DNA of 18,832 nt from positions 1 to 18,832 of the forward strand of contig CAZDSS010000053.1 of assembly GCA_964508185.1 (NCBI GenBank), in the 5' to 3' direction. A model generated the notes under the pieces. The model saw only the letters and a program-made list of their open reading frames with translations. It had not been told where the DNA came from and searched no databases. Each line of letters begins with the position of its first letter. The first letter of the stretch is position 1. The DNA is from CAZDSS01 sp964508185 (GTDB lineage: Bacteria; Pseudomonadota; Alphaproteobacteria; Sphingomonadales; Govanellaceae). Position numbers and translations under genes: made by a program. Positions 1 to 8,111 of the stretch are shown here, in pieces.

Positions 1-1
1 G

Positions 2-541
2 CCCAATCCTTCCGCCCTGTTCCTCGGCAGCCGCCGCAACGACGTGAGCGGATCGGCGGTCTTCGCCGGGATGGAAGGATCGCGCCCCGTGCTCATGGAG
101 ATCCAGGCCCTGGTCGCGCCCTCGATCCTCGGCACGCCGCGGCGGGCGGTCGTCGGCTGGGACAGCGGCAGGCTGGCCATGATCATGGCGGTGCTGGACG
201 CCCGCACGGGCCTCGGCCTCGGCGGCCACGACGTCTATCTCAATGTGGCGGGGGGCCTCAGGGTCACCGAGCCCGCCGCCGACCTTGCGGTGGCGGCAGC
301 GCTGCTTTCCGCACTCTCCGGCCGCCCGCTGGCGCAGGATAGCGTGGTCTTCGGCGAGGTGAGCCTGTCGGGCGAGATCCGGCCCGTGGCGCAGGCCGCG
401 CAACGCCTCAAGGAAGCGGAGAAGCTGGGCTTCACGCGCGCGATCATGCCCGCCAACATCAAGGGCATCAAGAGCGGCATCGCCCGCACCGAGCTTGACC
501 ATATCCAGGAACTCGCCACCCTGATCATGGGCGAGAATTAG
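2..541 (+). CDS. radA: DNA repair protein RadA, 3' part
   Basis: RadA (Sms) is a RecA-like ATPase with a Lon-type C-terminal domain that promotes branch migration in recombinational repair. The window opens inside the gene: the frame is open from base 2 with no stop, so the zinc finger, the Walker motifs and the KNRFG motif lie upstream and are not seen. What is visible is the Lon-like domain, with RadA signatures such as NPSALFLG at the very start, GSAVFAGMEGSRPVLMEIQ, GRLAMIMAVLDARTGLGL, GGLRVTEPAADLAVAAAL and VVFGEVSLSGEIRPV. The GTG at 44 is internal, since recognisable RadA sequence continues upstream of it. The TAG stop lies 10 bases before cvpA, so the two are probably cotranscribed. 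Confidence 0.95.
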   Translation, partial: PNPSALFLGSRRNDVSGSAVFAGMEGSRPVLMEIQALVAPSILGTPRRAVVGWDSGRLAMIMAVLDARTGLGLGGHDVYLNVAGGLRVTEPAADLAVAAALLSALSGRPLAQDSVVFGEVSLSGEIRPVAQAAQRLKEAEKLGFTRAIMPANIKGIKSGIARTELDHIQELATLIMGEN

Positions 542-551
542 GGAGCGTCAC

Positions 552-1205
552 ATGGACGGCCTCGGCATCACCTCATTCGACATCCTGGTCCTGATCGTTC
601 TGGGGGTGTCGGCGATCTACGGCTTCGGCCGCGGATTCACGCTCGAAATCCTGAGCCTCGGCGCCTGGGTCGGCGCGATCATCGCGACCCTCTATCTCCT
701 GCCCGTGGCCCAGCCCCTGATGCGGGACTTCCTGGACCCGCCGGGATTTGCGGACACCGTCACGGTGATCCTGCTCGGCGTGGTGACGCTCATCATCTTC
801 AAGATCCTCGCCAATGTCATAAGCCGCGCCATCAAGTCGAGCGCCATCGGCCCCCTCGACCGCTCCATGGGCGCGCTGTTCGGCGTGGTGCGGGGGCTCC
901 TCATCGTCTGCGTGGCCTATCTCGTCACCACCTGGATCATCCCGCAGAAGAACCTGCCCGACTGGATTCTGCAAGCCCGCAGCCGCCCCCTCGTGGAATA
1001 CGGCGCGAGCATTCTGGCCGACATCACCCCGGCCGAAATAATCGAAAGTCTGAACGGGGACGATCGCCCTCTGGACAGAACCATGATCGACGGGTTAAAG
1101 GATCGCCTGCCCGCTCCTTCGCTCGGGCGCGAGAAGAATGAAGGCCAGGGATACCGCGCAAAAGAGCGCGAAGACCTTGAACGCCTCATTGAACATAATA
1201 TCTAA
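552..1205 (+). CDS. cvpA: CvpA family membrane protein
   Basis: CvpA is an inner-membrane protein named for colicin V production; in several bacteria it affects envelope stress tolerance, and its molecular activity is not settled. The 217-residue product begins with a hydrophobic helix after the typical FDILVLIVLGVSAIYGFGRG start. Three more hydrophobic segments follow (about residues 30-50, 70-90 and 105-130), including the family-like AIGPLDRSMGALFGVVRG. The last 80 residues are polar and charged, probably a cytoplasmic tail. The ATG is preceded by GGGAG at a normal distance. The gene lies between radA and purF, its usual alphaproteobacterial neighbourhood, and ends just before the purF leader, so cotranscription with purF is likely. 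Confidence 0.93.
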   Translation: MDGLGITSFDILVLIVLGVSAIYGFGRGFTLEILSLGAWVGAIIATLYLLPVAQPLMRDFLDPPGFADTVTVILLGVVTLIIFKILANVISRAIKSSAIGPLDRSMGALFGVVRGLLIVCVAYLVTTWIIPQKNLPDWILQARSRPLVEYGASILADITPAEIIESLNGDDRPLDRTMIDGLKDRLPAPSLGREKNEGQGYRAKEREDLERLIEHNI

Positions 1206-1270
1206 AGGTGATCCTTCGCCGCCCTGTGGCCAACAACGGGTTCTGGCGGTGTATTCAGGCCGACGGTAAT

Positions 1271-2782
1271 ATGCGCGAACATCAGGCGAATTTTGGTCAG
1301 GCCCGTTTTTTGACTCATCCGTTCGACGACGACAAATTGCGGGAAGAATGCGGCGTTTTCGGCGTCTATGGCCATGCCGACGCCGCGGCGCACACGGTGC
1401 TGGGGCTTCACGCCCTGCAGCATCGCGGGCAGGAGGCGGCGGGAATCGTCACCTTCGACGGATCGCGCTTCCATACCCATCGCGCCATGGGACAGGTCGC
1501 CGACAACTTCAATTCCCAGAAGGTGATCGAATCCCTGCCCGGCACCGCCGCCGTCGGCCACGTCCGCTATTCGACCACGGGCGAGACGGTCTTGCGCAAT
1601 GTGCAGCCGCTCTTTGCGGAGCTTGAGCTCGGCGGCTTCGCCGTCGCCCACAACGGCAATCTCACCAACGCCTGGACCCTGCGCAAGCAGCTCATCCGCG
1701 CCGGCGCCATCTTCCAGTCGACAAGCGATACCGAGGTCATCATCCATCTGGTGGCCATGAGCGAATACGGCACCCTCATCGACCGCCTGGTGGACGCCCT
1801 GCGGCAGGTGGAAGGAGCCTATTCCCTGGTGATCCTGTCGAAGGAAGGCCTGATCGCCGTGCGCGATCCCCTGGGCGTGCGCCCGCTGGTCCTCGGCCGC
1901 ATGACCGACGGCTCCCATGTGGTGGCGTCCGAGACCTGCGCGCTCGACATCATCGGCGCCAGCTTCGTGCGCCAGGTGGAGCCGGGCGAGATGCTCATCA
2001 TCAACGGCAACGGCGTCGAGAGCCACAAGCCCTTCCCGGCCATGCGCCCGCGCCCCTGCATCTTCGAATACATCTATTTCTCGCGCCCCGACTCCTTCGT
2101 CGGCGGCTCCGACGCCCTCAGCGTCTATCAGGTGCGCAAGCGCATCGGCATGGAGCTCGCCCGGGAGAACAAGGTGGACGCCGATCTCGTGATCCCGGTG
2201 CCGGATTCCGGCACGCCCGCGGCCATCGGCTACGCCCAGCAGTCGGGCATTCCGTTCGAGCTCGGCATCATCCGCAACCATTATGTGGGCCGCACCTTCA
2301 TCGAGCCGTCGGACCAGATCCGGCATCTGGGCGTGAAGCTGAAGCACAACGCCAACCGTTGGGAGCTCGCCGGCAAGAAGGTGGTGCTGGTGGACGATTC
2401 CATCGTGCGCGGCACCACTTCGGTCAAGATCATCGACATGGTGCGCGGCGCCGGGGCGGCCGAGGTGCATATGCGCATCGCCAGCCCGCCGACCACCCAT
2501 TCCTGCTTCTACGGCGTCGACACGCCCGACCGCGAGAAGCTTCTGGCGTCCCGCATGGATGTGGAGGGCATGGCCCGCTTCATCGGCGCCGACAGCCTCG
2601 CCTTCCTCACCATGGACGGGCTCTATCGGGCGCTCGGCGAAGCGCGCCGCGAACAGGGCGCGCCGCAATATTGCGACGCCTGCTTCACCGGGGACTATCC
2701 CATCCGCCTCACCGACTACGAAGCCAGAAACGGCAACGTCGCCCAGCTTTCGCTCCTGTCCGAGCGGCTGGCCAACGGATAA
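1271..2782 (+). CDS. purF: Amidophosphoribosyltransferase (glutamine PRPP amidotransferase)
   Basis: PurF makes 5-phosphoribosylamine from PRPP and glutamine, the first committed step of purine synthesis, in the cytoplasm. The N-terminal Ntn glutaminase domain has its nucleophile cysteine in REECGVFGVYG, residue 27 from the chosen ATG, implying a 26-residue propeptide removed on maturation. The C-terminal phosphoribosyltransferase domain has the PRPP loop VVLVDDSIVRGTTS. Cysteines in RPCIFEYIYF, THSCFYGVD and YCDACFTGDYP match the [4Fe-4S] ligands of the Bacillus-type enzyme, so an iron-sulfur cluster is expected. The frame is open back to GTG 1208, two bases after cvpA, with another GTG at 1226. 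I prefer ATG 1271 because it gives a normal propeptide, but no start has a convincing ribosome binding site. Confidence 0.96.
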   Translation: MREHQANFGQARFLTHPFDDDKLREECGVFGVYGHADAAAHTVLGLHALQHRGQEAAGIVTFDGSRFHTHRAMGQVADNFNSQKVIESLPGTAAVGHVRYSTTGETVLRNVQPLFAELELGGFAVAHNGNLTNAWTLRKQLIRAGAIFQSTSDTEVIIHLVAMSEYGTLIDRLVDALRQVEGAYSLVILSKEGLIAVRDPLGVRPLVLGRMTDGSHVVASETCALDIIGASFVRQVEPGEMLIINGNGVESHKPFPAMRPRPCIFEYIYFSRPDSFVGGSDALSVYQVRKRIGMELARENKVDADLVIPVPDSGTPAAIGYAQQSGIPFELGIIRNHYVGRTFIEPSDQIRHLGVKLKHNANRWELAGKKVVLVDDSIVRGTTSVKIIDMVRGAGAAEVHMRIASPPTTHSCFYGVDTPDREKLLASRMDVEGMARFIGADSLAFLTMDGLYRALGEARREQGAPQYCDACFTGDYPIRLTDYEARNGNVAQLSLLSERLANG

Positions 2783-2797
2783 AAAAGGGTTCACGCA

Positions 2798-3520
2798 TTG
2801 ACGAGACTGCTTGAGGGCAAGATCGCCCTGGTCACCGGCGCATCCCGCGGCATCGGCTATGCCGTCGCACGCCGCCTGGCCCGCGAAGGGGCGCATATTC
2901 TGGCGGTCGCCCGCACCGCCGGCGCCCTCGAGGAACTGGACGACGCCATCCAGGCCGAAGGCGGCAGCGCCACCCTGGTCCCCCTCGACCTCAAGGATTT
3001 CGACGGCATCGACCGCATGGGCGGCGCGGTGGCCGAACGCTGGGGCCGGCTCGACATCCTCGTCGGCAATGCGGGGATCCTCGGCACCCTGGGTCCCCTG
3101 AGCCATATCAAGCCCAAGGTGTGGGACGAGCTGCTCGCCGTGAACCTTACCGCCAACTGGCGGCTCATCCGCTCGTTCGAGCCGCTCCTTCGCGCGGCGC
3201 CCCACGGCCGCGCGGTGTTCGTGACGTCGGGCGTGGCCCAGAGCCACCGCGCCTACTGGGGCGGCTATGCCACCACCAAGGCGGCGCTCGAGGCCATGGT
3301 CAAGACCTTCGCGGCCGAATGCGCCAAGTCCAACGTCCGGGTCAATCTCGTCAATCCTGGCGCGACCCGGACCGCGATGCGCGCCCAGGCCATGCCGGGC
3401 GAGGATCCGGCGACCCTGCCCCGCCCCGATGACGTGGCGGAGCTGTTCCTCGATCTCGTCCGGGAAGACGTGACCTTGAACGGCGCCGTGGTCAACTACC
3501 GCGACCGCGTGCAGTCCTGA
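2798..3520 (+). CDS. SDR family NAD(P)-dependent oxidoreductase
   Basis: This is a classical short-chain dehydrogenase/reductase of 240 residues, the usual family size. The Rossmann cofactor motif TGASRGIG is at residues 13-20, NAG at 91-93, the structural Asn in NLTAN near 116, Ser144 in VFVTSG, and the catalytic YATTK at 157-161, so the Asn-Ser-Tyr-Lys set is complete. The segment NLVNPGATRTAM after it is the usual substrate/cofactor loop. The start is TTG at 2798, preceded by the purine-rich run AAAAAAGGG at 2781-2789, with normal spacing. The gene follows purF by 15 bases and ends the + strand transcription unit. SDR genes at this position next to purF are common in alphaproteobacteria, but the substrate cannot be told from sequence. 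A link to purine metabolism is only positional. Confidence 0.93.
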   Translation: MTRLLEGKIALVTGASRGIGYAVARRLAREGAHILAVARTAGALEELDDAIQAEGGSATLVPLDLKDFDGIDRMGGAVAERWGRLDILVGNAGILGTLGPLSHIKPKVWDELLAVNLTANWRLIRSFEPLLRAAPHGRAVFVTSGVAQSHRAYWGGYATTKAALEAMVKTFAAECAKSNVRVNLVNPGATRTAMRAQAMPGEDPATLPRPDDVAELFLDLVREDVTLNGAVVNYRDRVQS

Positions 3521-3543
3521 ACATCCGGAATTCTCTGGAAATC

Positions 3544-3576
3544 AAAGCGGCGCTTGCAACCAGGCGCCGCTTTTTC
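3544..3576 (+). terminator. Intrinsic terminator after the SDR gene
   Basis: Perfect 10-bp inverted repeat, AAAGCGGCGC and GCGCCGCTTT, with a 10-base loop, followed by TTCTT on the + strand. It starts 24 bases after the SDR stop and lies between the convergent SDR and der genes. The U-rich tail is on the + side, so it mainly ends the radA-cvpA-purF-SDR unit. On the - strand the arm is followed by GATTTCC, a weaker tail, so partial bidirectional use is possible. Confidence 0.85.
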
Positions 3577-3577
3577 T

Positions 3578-4927
3578 TCAGCTTTTTCCTGCGAAGGGAT
3601 TGTCCCGCTTGCGCATGAGGACGCGCAGGGGCACCGCCGGCAGATCGAAGGCGTTGCGCAGATCGTTCGCGAGGAAGCGCAGATAGCTTTGCGGCACCGC
3701 TTCCGGGCGGTTGACGAAAAAGACGAAGGTCGGCGGGCGGGTTTTCACCTGGGACGCATAGCGGATCTTGACCCGCCGCCCCTTGTCCGCGGGCGGCGGA
3801 TTGCGCGAGATCACATCCTCGAGCCAGCGGTTGAGGGCCGCCGTGGGCACGCGCCGGTTCCAGATGTCGTAGACCTTGCGCACCGCGGGCATGAGCCGCT
3901 CCCTGCCGCGCCCGGTGAGCGCCGACAGCAGCACGACCGGCACGCCCCGCGCCTGGTGGAGCGAGCGTTCGAGGCCGTCGCGCACCTCCTGCACCACCTT
4001 GTCGGTATCCGCAATCTCGTCGAGCTTGTTGACCGCAATGACGAGGCCGCGGCCTTCCTGCATGACGAGGTCGGCGATGGTGAAATCCTGCTTCTCGAAG
4101 CCGAGGGTGCCGTCGATCACCAGCACCACCACCTCGGCGAACTGGATGGCGCGGATGGTGTCGGCGACCGAAAGCTTCTCGAGCTTTTCCTGAACCCTGG
4201 ACTTGCGGCGAAGGCCCGCGGTGTCGAACAGGCGCACGGGCTGACCCTGCCAGGTCCAGTCGATGCCGATGGCGTCGCGGGTGATCCCGGCTTCAGGCCC
4301 CGTCACCTGCCGGTTCTCGCCGAGAAGCCGGTTGACGAGGGTCGATTTCCCCACATTGGGGCGGCCCACGATCGCAAGCTGCAGGGGCTTCTCGCCTTCC
4401 TCCTCCTCGGCCGCGTCCAGGGGAAATCCGCCGTCCTCCATGATCGCGGCGAGCTGGTCGTGGAGCTCCACGAGCCCTTCCCCATGCTCCGCCGAGAACG
4501 CAACGGGGTCGCCGAGACCAAGGCCGAAGCTTTCGTAATATCCGGCGGCGCCCGCCTGCCCCTCGCTCTTGTTGGCGAGGCAGATCGTGGGCTTTTCCCG
4601 CTTGCGCACGAGATCGGCGAAATGACGGTCGAGGGGCGTCACGCCTGCGCGGGCATCCACCATGAAGATGACCGCGTCGGCGTCATCGATGGCCGCTTCC
4701 GTCTGTTCGCGGATGCGGGCGGACAGCTCATTGTCCCCCGGCTCCTCGAGCCCCGCGGTGTCGATCACCCGGAAGCGGAGCGGGCCGAGATGGCCCATGC
4801 CCTCGCGCCGGTCGCGGGTCACGCCCGGCGTGTCGTCCACGAGCGCGAGACGCTTGCCGACCAGCCGGTTGAAGAGAGTCGATTTCCCCACATTGGGGCG
4901 ACCGATGATGGCCACCGTGAAAGTCAT
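3578..4927 (-). CDS. der: Ribosome biogenesis GTPase Der (EngA)
   Basis: Der is an essential tandem-GTPase that acts in late assembly of the 50S ribosomal subunit. The 449-residue protein has two complete G domains. The first has GRPNVGKST at residues 9-17, the G2-like TPGVTRD, DTAGLEEPG and the base-specifying NKSE. The second has a repeated GRPNVGKST, DTAGLRRKS and NKLDE. A C-terminal KH-like RNA-binding domain follows (about residues 360-449, containing RVKIRYASQVKTRPPTFVFF). Length is normal for the family. It is the last gene of the TPR protein-bamB-der operon, 27 bases after bamB, an arrangement widely conserved in proteobacteria. Confidence 0.97.
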   Translation of the reverse strand: MTFTVAIIGRPNVGKSTLFNRLVGKRLALVDDTPGVTRDRREGMGHLGPLRFRVIDTAGLEEPGDNELSARIREQTEAAIDDADAVIFMVDARAGVTPLDRHFADLVRKREKPTICLANKSEGQAGAAGYYESFGLGLGDPVAFSAEHGEGLVELHDQLAAIMEDGGFPLDAAEEEEGEKPLQLAIVGRPNVGKSTLVNRLLGENRQVTGPEAGITRDAIGIDWTWQGQPVRLFDTAGLRRKSRVQEKLEKLSVADTIRAIQFAEVVVLVIDGTLGFEKQDFTIADLVMQEGRGLVIAVNKLDEIADTDKVVQEVRDGLERSLHQARGVPVVLLSALTGRGRERLMPAVRKVYDIWNRRVPTAALNRWLEDVISRNPPPADKGRRVKIRYASQVKTRPPTFVFFVNRPEAVPQSYLRFLANDLRNAFDLPAVPLRVLMRKRDNPFAGKS

Positions 4928-4954
4928 GCCGAGAAACCTTTGAATTTACGCCGA

Positions 4955-6292
4955 TCAACGATAGGCGGTGAGCTGCCCGTCGTCGGTCAGGAGATAGAGG
5001 GTGCCGTTGGCGACAACCGGCGGCAGATAGGCCTTGTCCGAAAGCTCGAGGACGCTGATGACCTCGCCCGTATAGGGCGAGACGGACAGAGCGTAGCCGT
5101 GGGACGAGGTGACGATCAGGCGGTCGCCCGCCAGCACCGGCCCGGCCCAGTAGATGCGGCCCTTGCGGTCTTCCTGGTCCTTGAAGCGCTGCAGCGGCGT
5201 CACCCAGCGCACGAGCCCTTCCCGACGGTGCAGGGCGACGAGCTCGTTGTCCGCCGAGGCGACGAAGATGAAATCGCCCGCGACCCACGGGGCGTGAACG
5301 CCGCCCACATTGCGCTCCCACAGCCGCTCGCCGGAGCGGAGGTCGATGGCAGCCATGCGGCCGCCATGGCTGATGGCGAACACGGTGCCGCGGTCGACCA
5401 CCGGCGCGCCGTCGATGTCGCTCAAGGTGGCGAGCGGCGTCAGGCGCCCGGTGCGGGTCAGGGTGTCGGACCATGTGACGCGGCCGTTCTCCACGGTAAG
5501 CGCGAACAGTTCGCCCGACGAGAAACCGGCGATCACCGTGCCGCCCGCAACCGCCGGGGTGGACGCGCCGAGGAGGCCTGCGGATTCGATGATCCCCGCA
5601 TAGCTCCACAATTCCTCGCCCGTGCCCGTGGAGAGGGCATAGAGCTGGTTGTCGTAGGTATTGATGAAGACGCGCCCGTCGGCGACCGCCGGCGCGCCGC
5701 GGAGCGGCACGCCGAGATTGCGCCGCCACAGCTCCTGCCCCGACTGCGGATCAAGCGCGGCGACGATGCCGTAGCCCGTGGTCGCGAACAGCTTGCCGTC
5801 GCCATAGCTGACACCGCCGCCGAAGGACACGGCGTCGTTCTGCTTGGGCTGGCGGATCTCCCGCTTCCACAGGATCTTGCCCGTATCGCCATTGACGGCG
5901 GAGACGACGGAATTGCTGTCGATCACATAGACCGTGCCGTCCACCACCACGGGGGCGTCGGTGAGCTGCTTGCGGCCGCTCGATCCCTTGCCGATATCGG
6001 TGCGCCAGATGCGCTTCGGCGCATCGCCCAGCGCCAGATGATGCATGGCGTGGCCGGGATAGCCGCCGCCCTGGGGCCAGTCGCGGTTGGCGAAGGGCTC
6101 CGGCAGGACGACCGGGATCGCTTCGGCCCGCGGGTCGGGCTGGACCCGGCCCTCGAAGGTGAGGACGGCGATGCGCTCGCCCTTGAGGCGTTCCTTGCTC
6201 TTCTTGGAGCCGCCGCCGCAGCCCGCGAGGGCCAGGGCCGCCGCCGTCATGAGAACGATGCCGGTTGCACGCAGGAAAGGATTGCCGCTCAC
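4955..6292 (-). CDS. bamB: Outer membrane assembly lipoprotein BamB
   Basis: BamB is a lipoprotein of the BAM complex, which folds beta-barrel proteins into the outer membrane. It forms an eight-bladed propeller of PQQ-like repeats. The product (445 residues) starts with a lipoprotein signal peptide ending in the lipobox LAGC at residues 22-25, followed by a Gly/Ser/Lys tether. Propeller blades are visible as repeats such as GTVYVIDSNSVVSAVNGDTG, ALDPQSGQELW, YALSTGTGEELW, AIDLRSGERLW and ALHRREGLVRW. The GTG start overlaps the stop of the upstream TPR gene as GTGA, indicating translational coupling. The large autotransporter encoded further along would be a natural BAM client, although every outer-membrane barrel is. 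Confidence 0.93.
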   Translation of the reverse strand: MSGNPFLRATGIVLMTAAALALAGCGGGSKKSKERLKGERIAVLTFEGRVQPDPRAEAIPVVLPEPFANRDWPQGGGYPGHAMHHLALGDAPKRIWRTDIGKGSSGRKQLTDAPVVVDGTVYVIDSNSVVSAVNGDTGKILWKREIRQPKQNDAVSFGGGVSYGDGKLFATTGYGIVAALDPQSGQELWRRNLGVPLRGAPAVADGRVFINTYDNQLYALSTGTGEELWSYAGIIESAGLLGASTPAVAGGTVIAGFSSGELFALTVENGRVTWSDTLTRTGRLTPLATLSDIDGAPVVDRGTVFAISHGGRMAAIDLRSGERLWERNVGGVHAPWVAGDFIFVASADNELVALHRREGLVRWVTPLQRFKDQEDRKGRIYWAGPVLAGDRLIVTSSHGYALSVSPYTGEVISVLELSDKAYLPPVVANGTLYLLTDDGQLTAYR

Positions 6293-7029
6293 TGTTCGCT
6301 GTCCTCGACGCTGTCCTCGCCCGCTTCGACCCCTTCGGCCGCATCCTCGCTCGCCGCATCACCCGTCGCCGCAGGCTGCGCGCTGCCGGGCCAGATCACG
6401 GACATCAGGCTGTTGGCGCGGTCGCGGAGCGATGCGGGAGCCTCCTCGTTGGCGGCGATGGCCTGCAGGCGCTCCCGCGCGCGGTCGGCATTGCCCGCCT
6501 TGAGATCGAGGAAGGCGAGCTGCTCCTCGGCGAGCGCCGCCCAGGGCGCGCCCGGCCGCGCCAGCGCCTCGAGCCGCGCGCGCAGATCGCCGCGCTCGCC
6601 GTCCTCGAGGGCATGGGTGATGGCCTGGAGTTCGGCGTAATCGCGCAGCGCGCGGTCGATCTTGCCGTCGGCGGCGATGCGCTCGAACACGGCGATGGCG
6701 CCCGCCCGGTCGCCCTGCCCCGCCAGCACGTCGGCCTCGCGCAGGCCCGCGAGGAAGCGATAGCCGCCGCCCGCGTTCTGCTGCAGTTCGCGCAGGGCCT
6801 CGAGCCCGGCCTTGGTATTGCCCTTTTCGATCAGCTCGACGGCATGGGCGAAGTCCCCGCTCTCCCGCTCGGCGGTGACGCGGGTATGGTGCTTCCAGTA
6901 TTCATAAAGGCCCACGGCCAGGATGATGAGGACGATGACGGCGATCAGATGCTTGCCGTAGTTCGTCCACAGCCGCTGCAGCTTCTGTCGGCGCAGATCC
7001 TCGCTGATTTCGTCGAAAATGTCGGCCAC
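6289..7029 (-). CDS. YfgM-like TPR membrane protein
   Basis: A 246-residue bitopic membrane protein of the tetratricopeptide-like family that includes YfgM, a periplasmic chaperone-like partner of SecYEG and PpiD. The cytoplasmic N-terminus (MADIFDEISEDLRRQKLQRL) is followed by one transmembrane helix at about residues 26-44, then alpha-helical TPR-like repeats (GNTKAGLEALRELQQNAGG, DRAGAIAVFERIAADG, ALRDYAELQAI) and an acidic tail after residue 215. The start is GTG at 7029, supported by AAGGAG at 7037-7042. The gene leads the operon with bamB and der, as yfgM does in gammaproteobacteria. The family is clear; the function as a translocon chaperone is transferred from E. coli. Confidence 0.85.
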   Translation of the reverse strand: MADIFDEISEDLRRQKLQRLWTNYGKHLIAVIVLIILAVGLYEYWKHHTRVTAERESGDFAHAVELIEKGNTKAGLEALRELQQNAGGGYRFLAGLREADVLAGQGDRAGAIAVFERIAADGKIDRALRDYAELQAITHALEDGERGDLRARLEALARPGAPWAALAEEQLAFLDLKAGNADRARERLQAIAANEEAPASLRDRANSLMSVIWPGSAQPAATGDAASEDAAEGVEAGEDSVEDSEQ

Positions 7030-7067
7030 GCGGGCACTCCTTACCCCAGTTCGTTTTTTGGCAGCAC

Positions 7068-7096
7068 AACATAGCGTTTACGCGGCGCGATGGCAA
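7068..7096 (-). promoter_or_regulatory. Predicted sigma-70 promoter of the TPR-bamB-der operon
   Basis: On the - strand, -35 TTGCCA (7096-7091, 5 of 6 consensus bases) and -10 TATGTT (7073-7068, 4 of 6) are separated by exactly 17 bases. The expected start of transcription is near 7061, giving a leader of about 30 bases before the GTG at 7029 with its AAGGAG site. It lies in the 93-base gap after panB, so the operon can be transcribed independently of panB. Confidence 0.6.
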
Positions 7097-7122
7097 ACGC
7101 CACCTGCCTTCCGCCATACGGA

Positions 7123-7947
7123 TTATTGGCCGCTTTTCATGGCGTAAACATGTTCCTTGCCGGGGAAAGCGCGGCTTTTCACCTCTTCCGCGTAGGCCGC
7201 GGCGGCGTCGCTGATGATCTGCCCGATCTCCGCATAGCGCTTCACGAACTTGGCGTTGCCCGGGAACATGCCGAGCATGTCGTCGGTCACCAGAACCTGC
7301 CCGTCGCAGGCGGCGGAAGCGCCGATGCCGATGGTGACCGCCTTCACCTCCTTCGTGATGCGCTCCGCGAGCGGCTCGGCCGTGCCCTCGATGACGATGG
7401 CGAAGGCCCCGGCGTCGGACACCGCATGGGCGTCGGCGAGCAGCGCGTCCCATTCCGCCTTGTCGCGCCCCTGGGCCTTGTAGCCGCCCATCACATGGAC
7501 GGCCTGGGGGCGGAGCCCCACATGGCCCATCACCGGAATGCCGCGATTGACGAGGAAGGCGATGGTTTCCGCCATATGCACCCCGCCCTCGATCTTGACC
7601 CCGGCGGCGCCCGTCTCCGCCATCAGGCGGGCGGCGTTGCGGAAGGCGACCTCGGGGCTCTCCTCGACGGTGCCGAAGGGCATGTCCACGACCACGCAGG
7701 CGCGCGCGGACCCGCGCACCACGGCCGCGCCATGGGCGATCATGATGTCGAGGGTGACGGGCAGCGTGGTCTCGAACCCGTAGATCACGTTGCCGAGGCT
7801 GTCGCCCACCAGCAGGATGTCCGAATGGGGATCGAGCAGGCCCGCCATGGGCGCCGTGTAGGCGGTGAGACAGACGACCGGCGTCTGGCCCTTGCGGGCG
7901 GCAATCTGCGGCACGGTGATGCGGCGCACGTCGGAATGCTTGGACAT
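7123..7947 (-). CDS. panB: 3-methyl-2-oxobutanoate hydroxymethyltransferase
   Basis: PanB transfers a hydroxymethyl group from methylenetetrahydrofolate to 2-oxoisovalerate, giving ketopantoate for pantothenate and coenzyme A synthesis. The protein (274 residues, normal length) is a TIM barrel with the family metal ligands in LVGDSLGNV, VVVDMPFG and VKIEGG. It also has the conserved VTLDIMIAHGAAVVRG, PVMGHVGLRPQ and the catalytic-Glu region AFAIVIEGTAEPLA. I chose ATG 7947 because GGGAG lies 9 bases upstream; the alternative GTG at 7962 adds five residues and has no upstream ribosome binding site. No panC is in the window. The 164-base gap on the promoter side separates it from the inositol operon, so independent transcription is likely. 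Confidence 0.96.
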   Translation of the reverse strand: MSKHSDVRRITVPQIAARKGQTPVVCLTAYTAPMAGLLDPHSDILLVGDSLGNVIYGFETTLPVTLDIMIAHGAAVVRGSARACVVVDMPFGTVEESPEVAFRNAARLMAETGAAGVKIEGGVHMAETIAFLVNRGIPVMGHVGLRPQAVHVMGGYKAQGRDKAEWDALLADAHAVSDAGAFAIVIEGTAEPLAERITKEVKAVTIGIGASAACDGQVLVTDDMLGMFPGNAKFVKRYAEIGQIISDAAAAYAEEVKSRAFPGKEHVYAMKSGQ

Positions 7948-8111
7948 GGAGCTCACTCCCACTCGGATGACAACGGATCGGCCGGGGGCCTTGACTTGTC
8001 ACACTCTTACCATCGGCGCCTCGGCCCGGGCCATGAAAAATGCCATGGCGAAGCGTTAGCCCATATTCCGGCGCCGATAAAGTGGTGAAATTCATGGCCA
8101 AAAGGCCGCGC

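Noticed and set aside
1202..3247. A 681-codon open frame on the - strand
   Set aside because: Antisense to purF and the SDR gene; low-complexity His/Ala/Gly/Asp composition typical of a shadow frame.
3554..6640. A 1028-codon open frame on the + strand
   Set aside because: It lies antisense to der, bamB and the TPR gene, all of which are recognisable. Its translation is rich in Arg, His, Asp and Ala with no domain, as expected from the opposite strand of high-GC codons.
6902..8101. A 399-codon open frame on the - strand
   Set aside because: It overlaps panB and the start of the TPR gene in another frame on the same strand; the translation is Arg/Pro-rich and has no family features, while panB is unambiguous.
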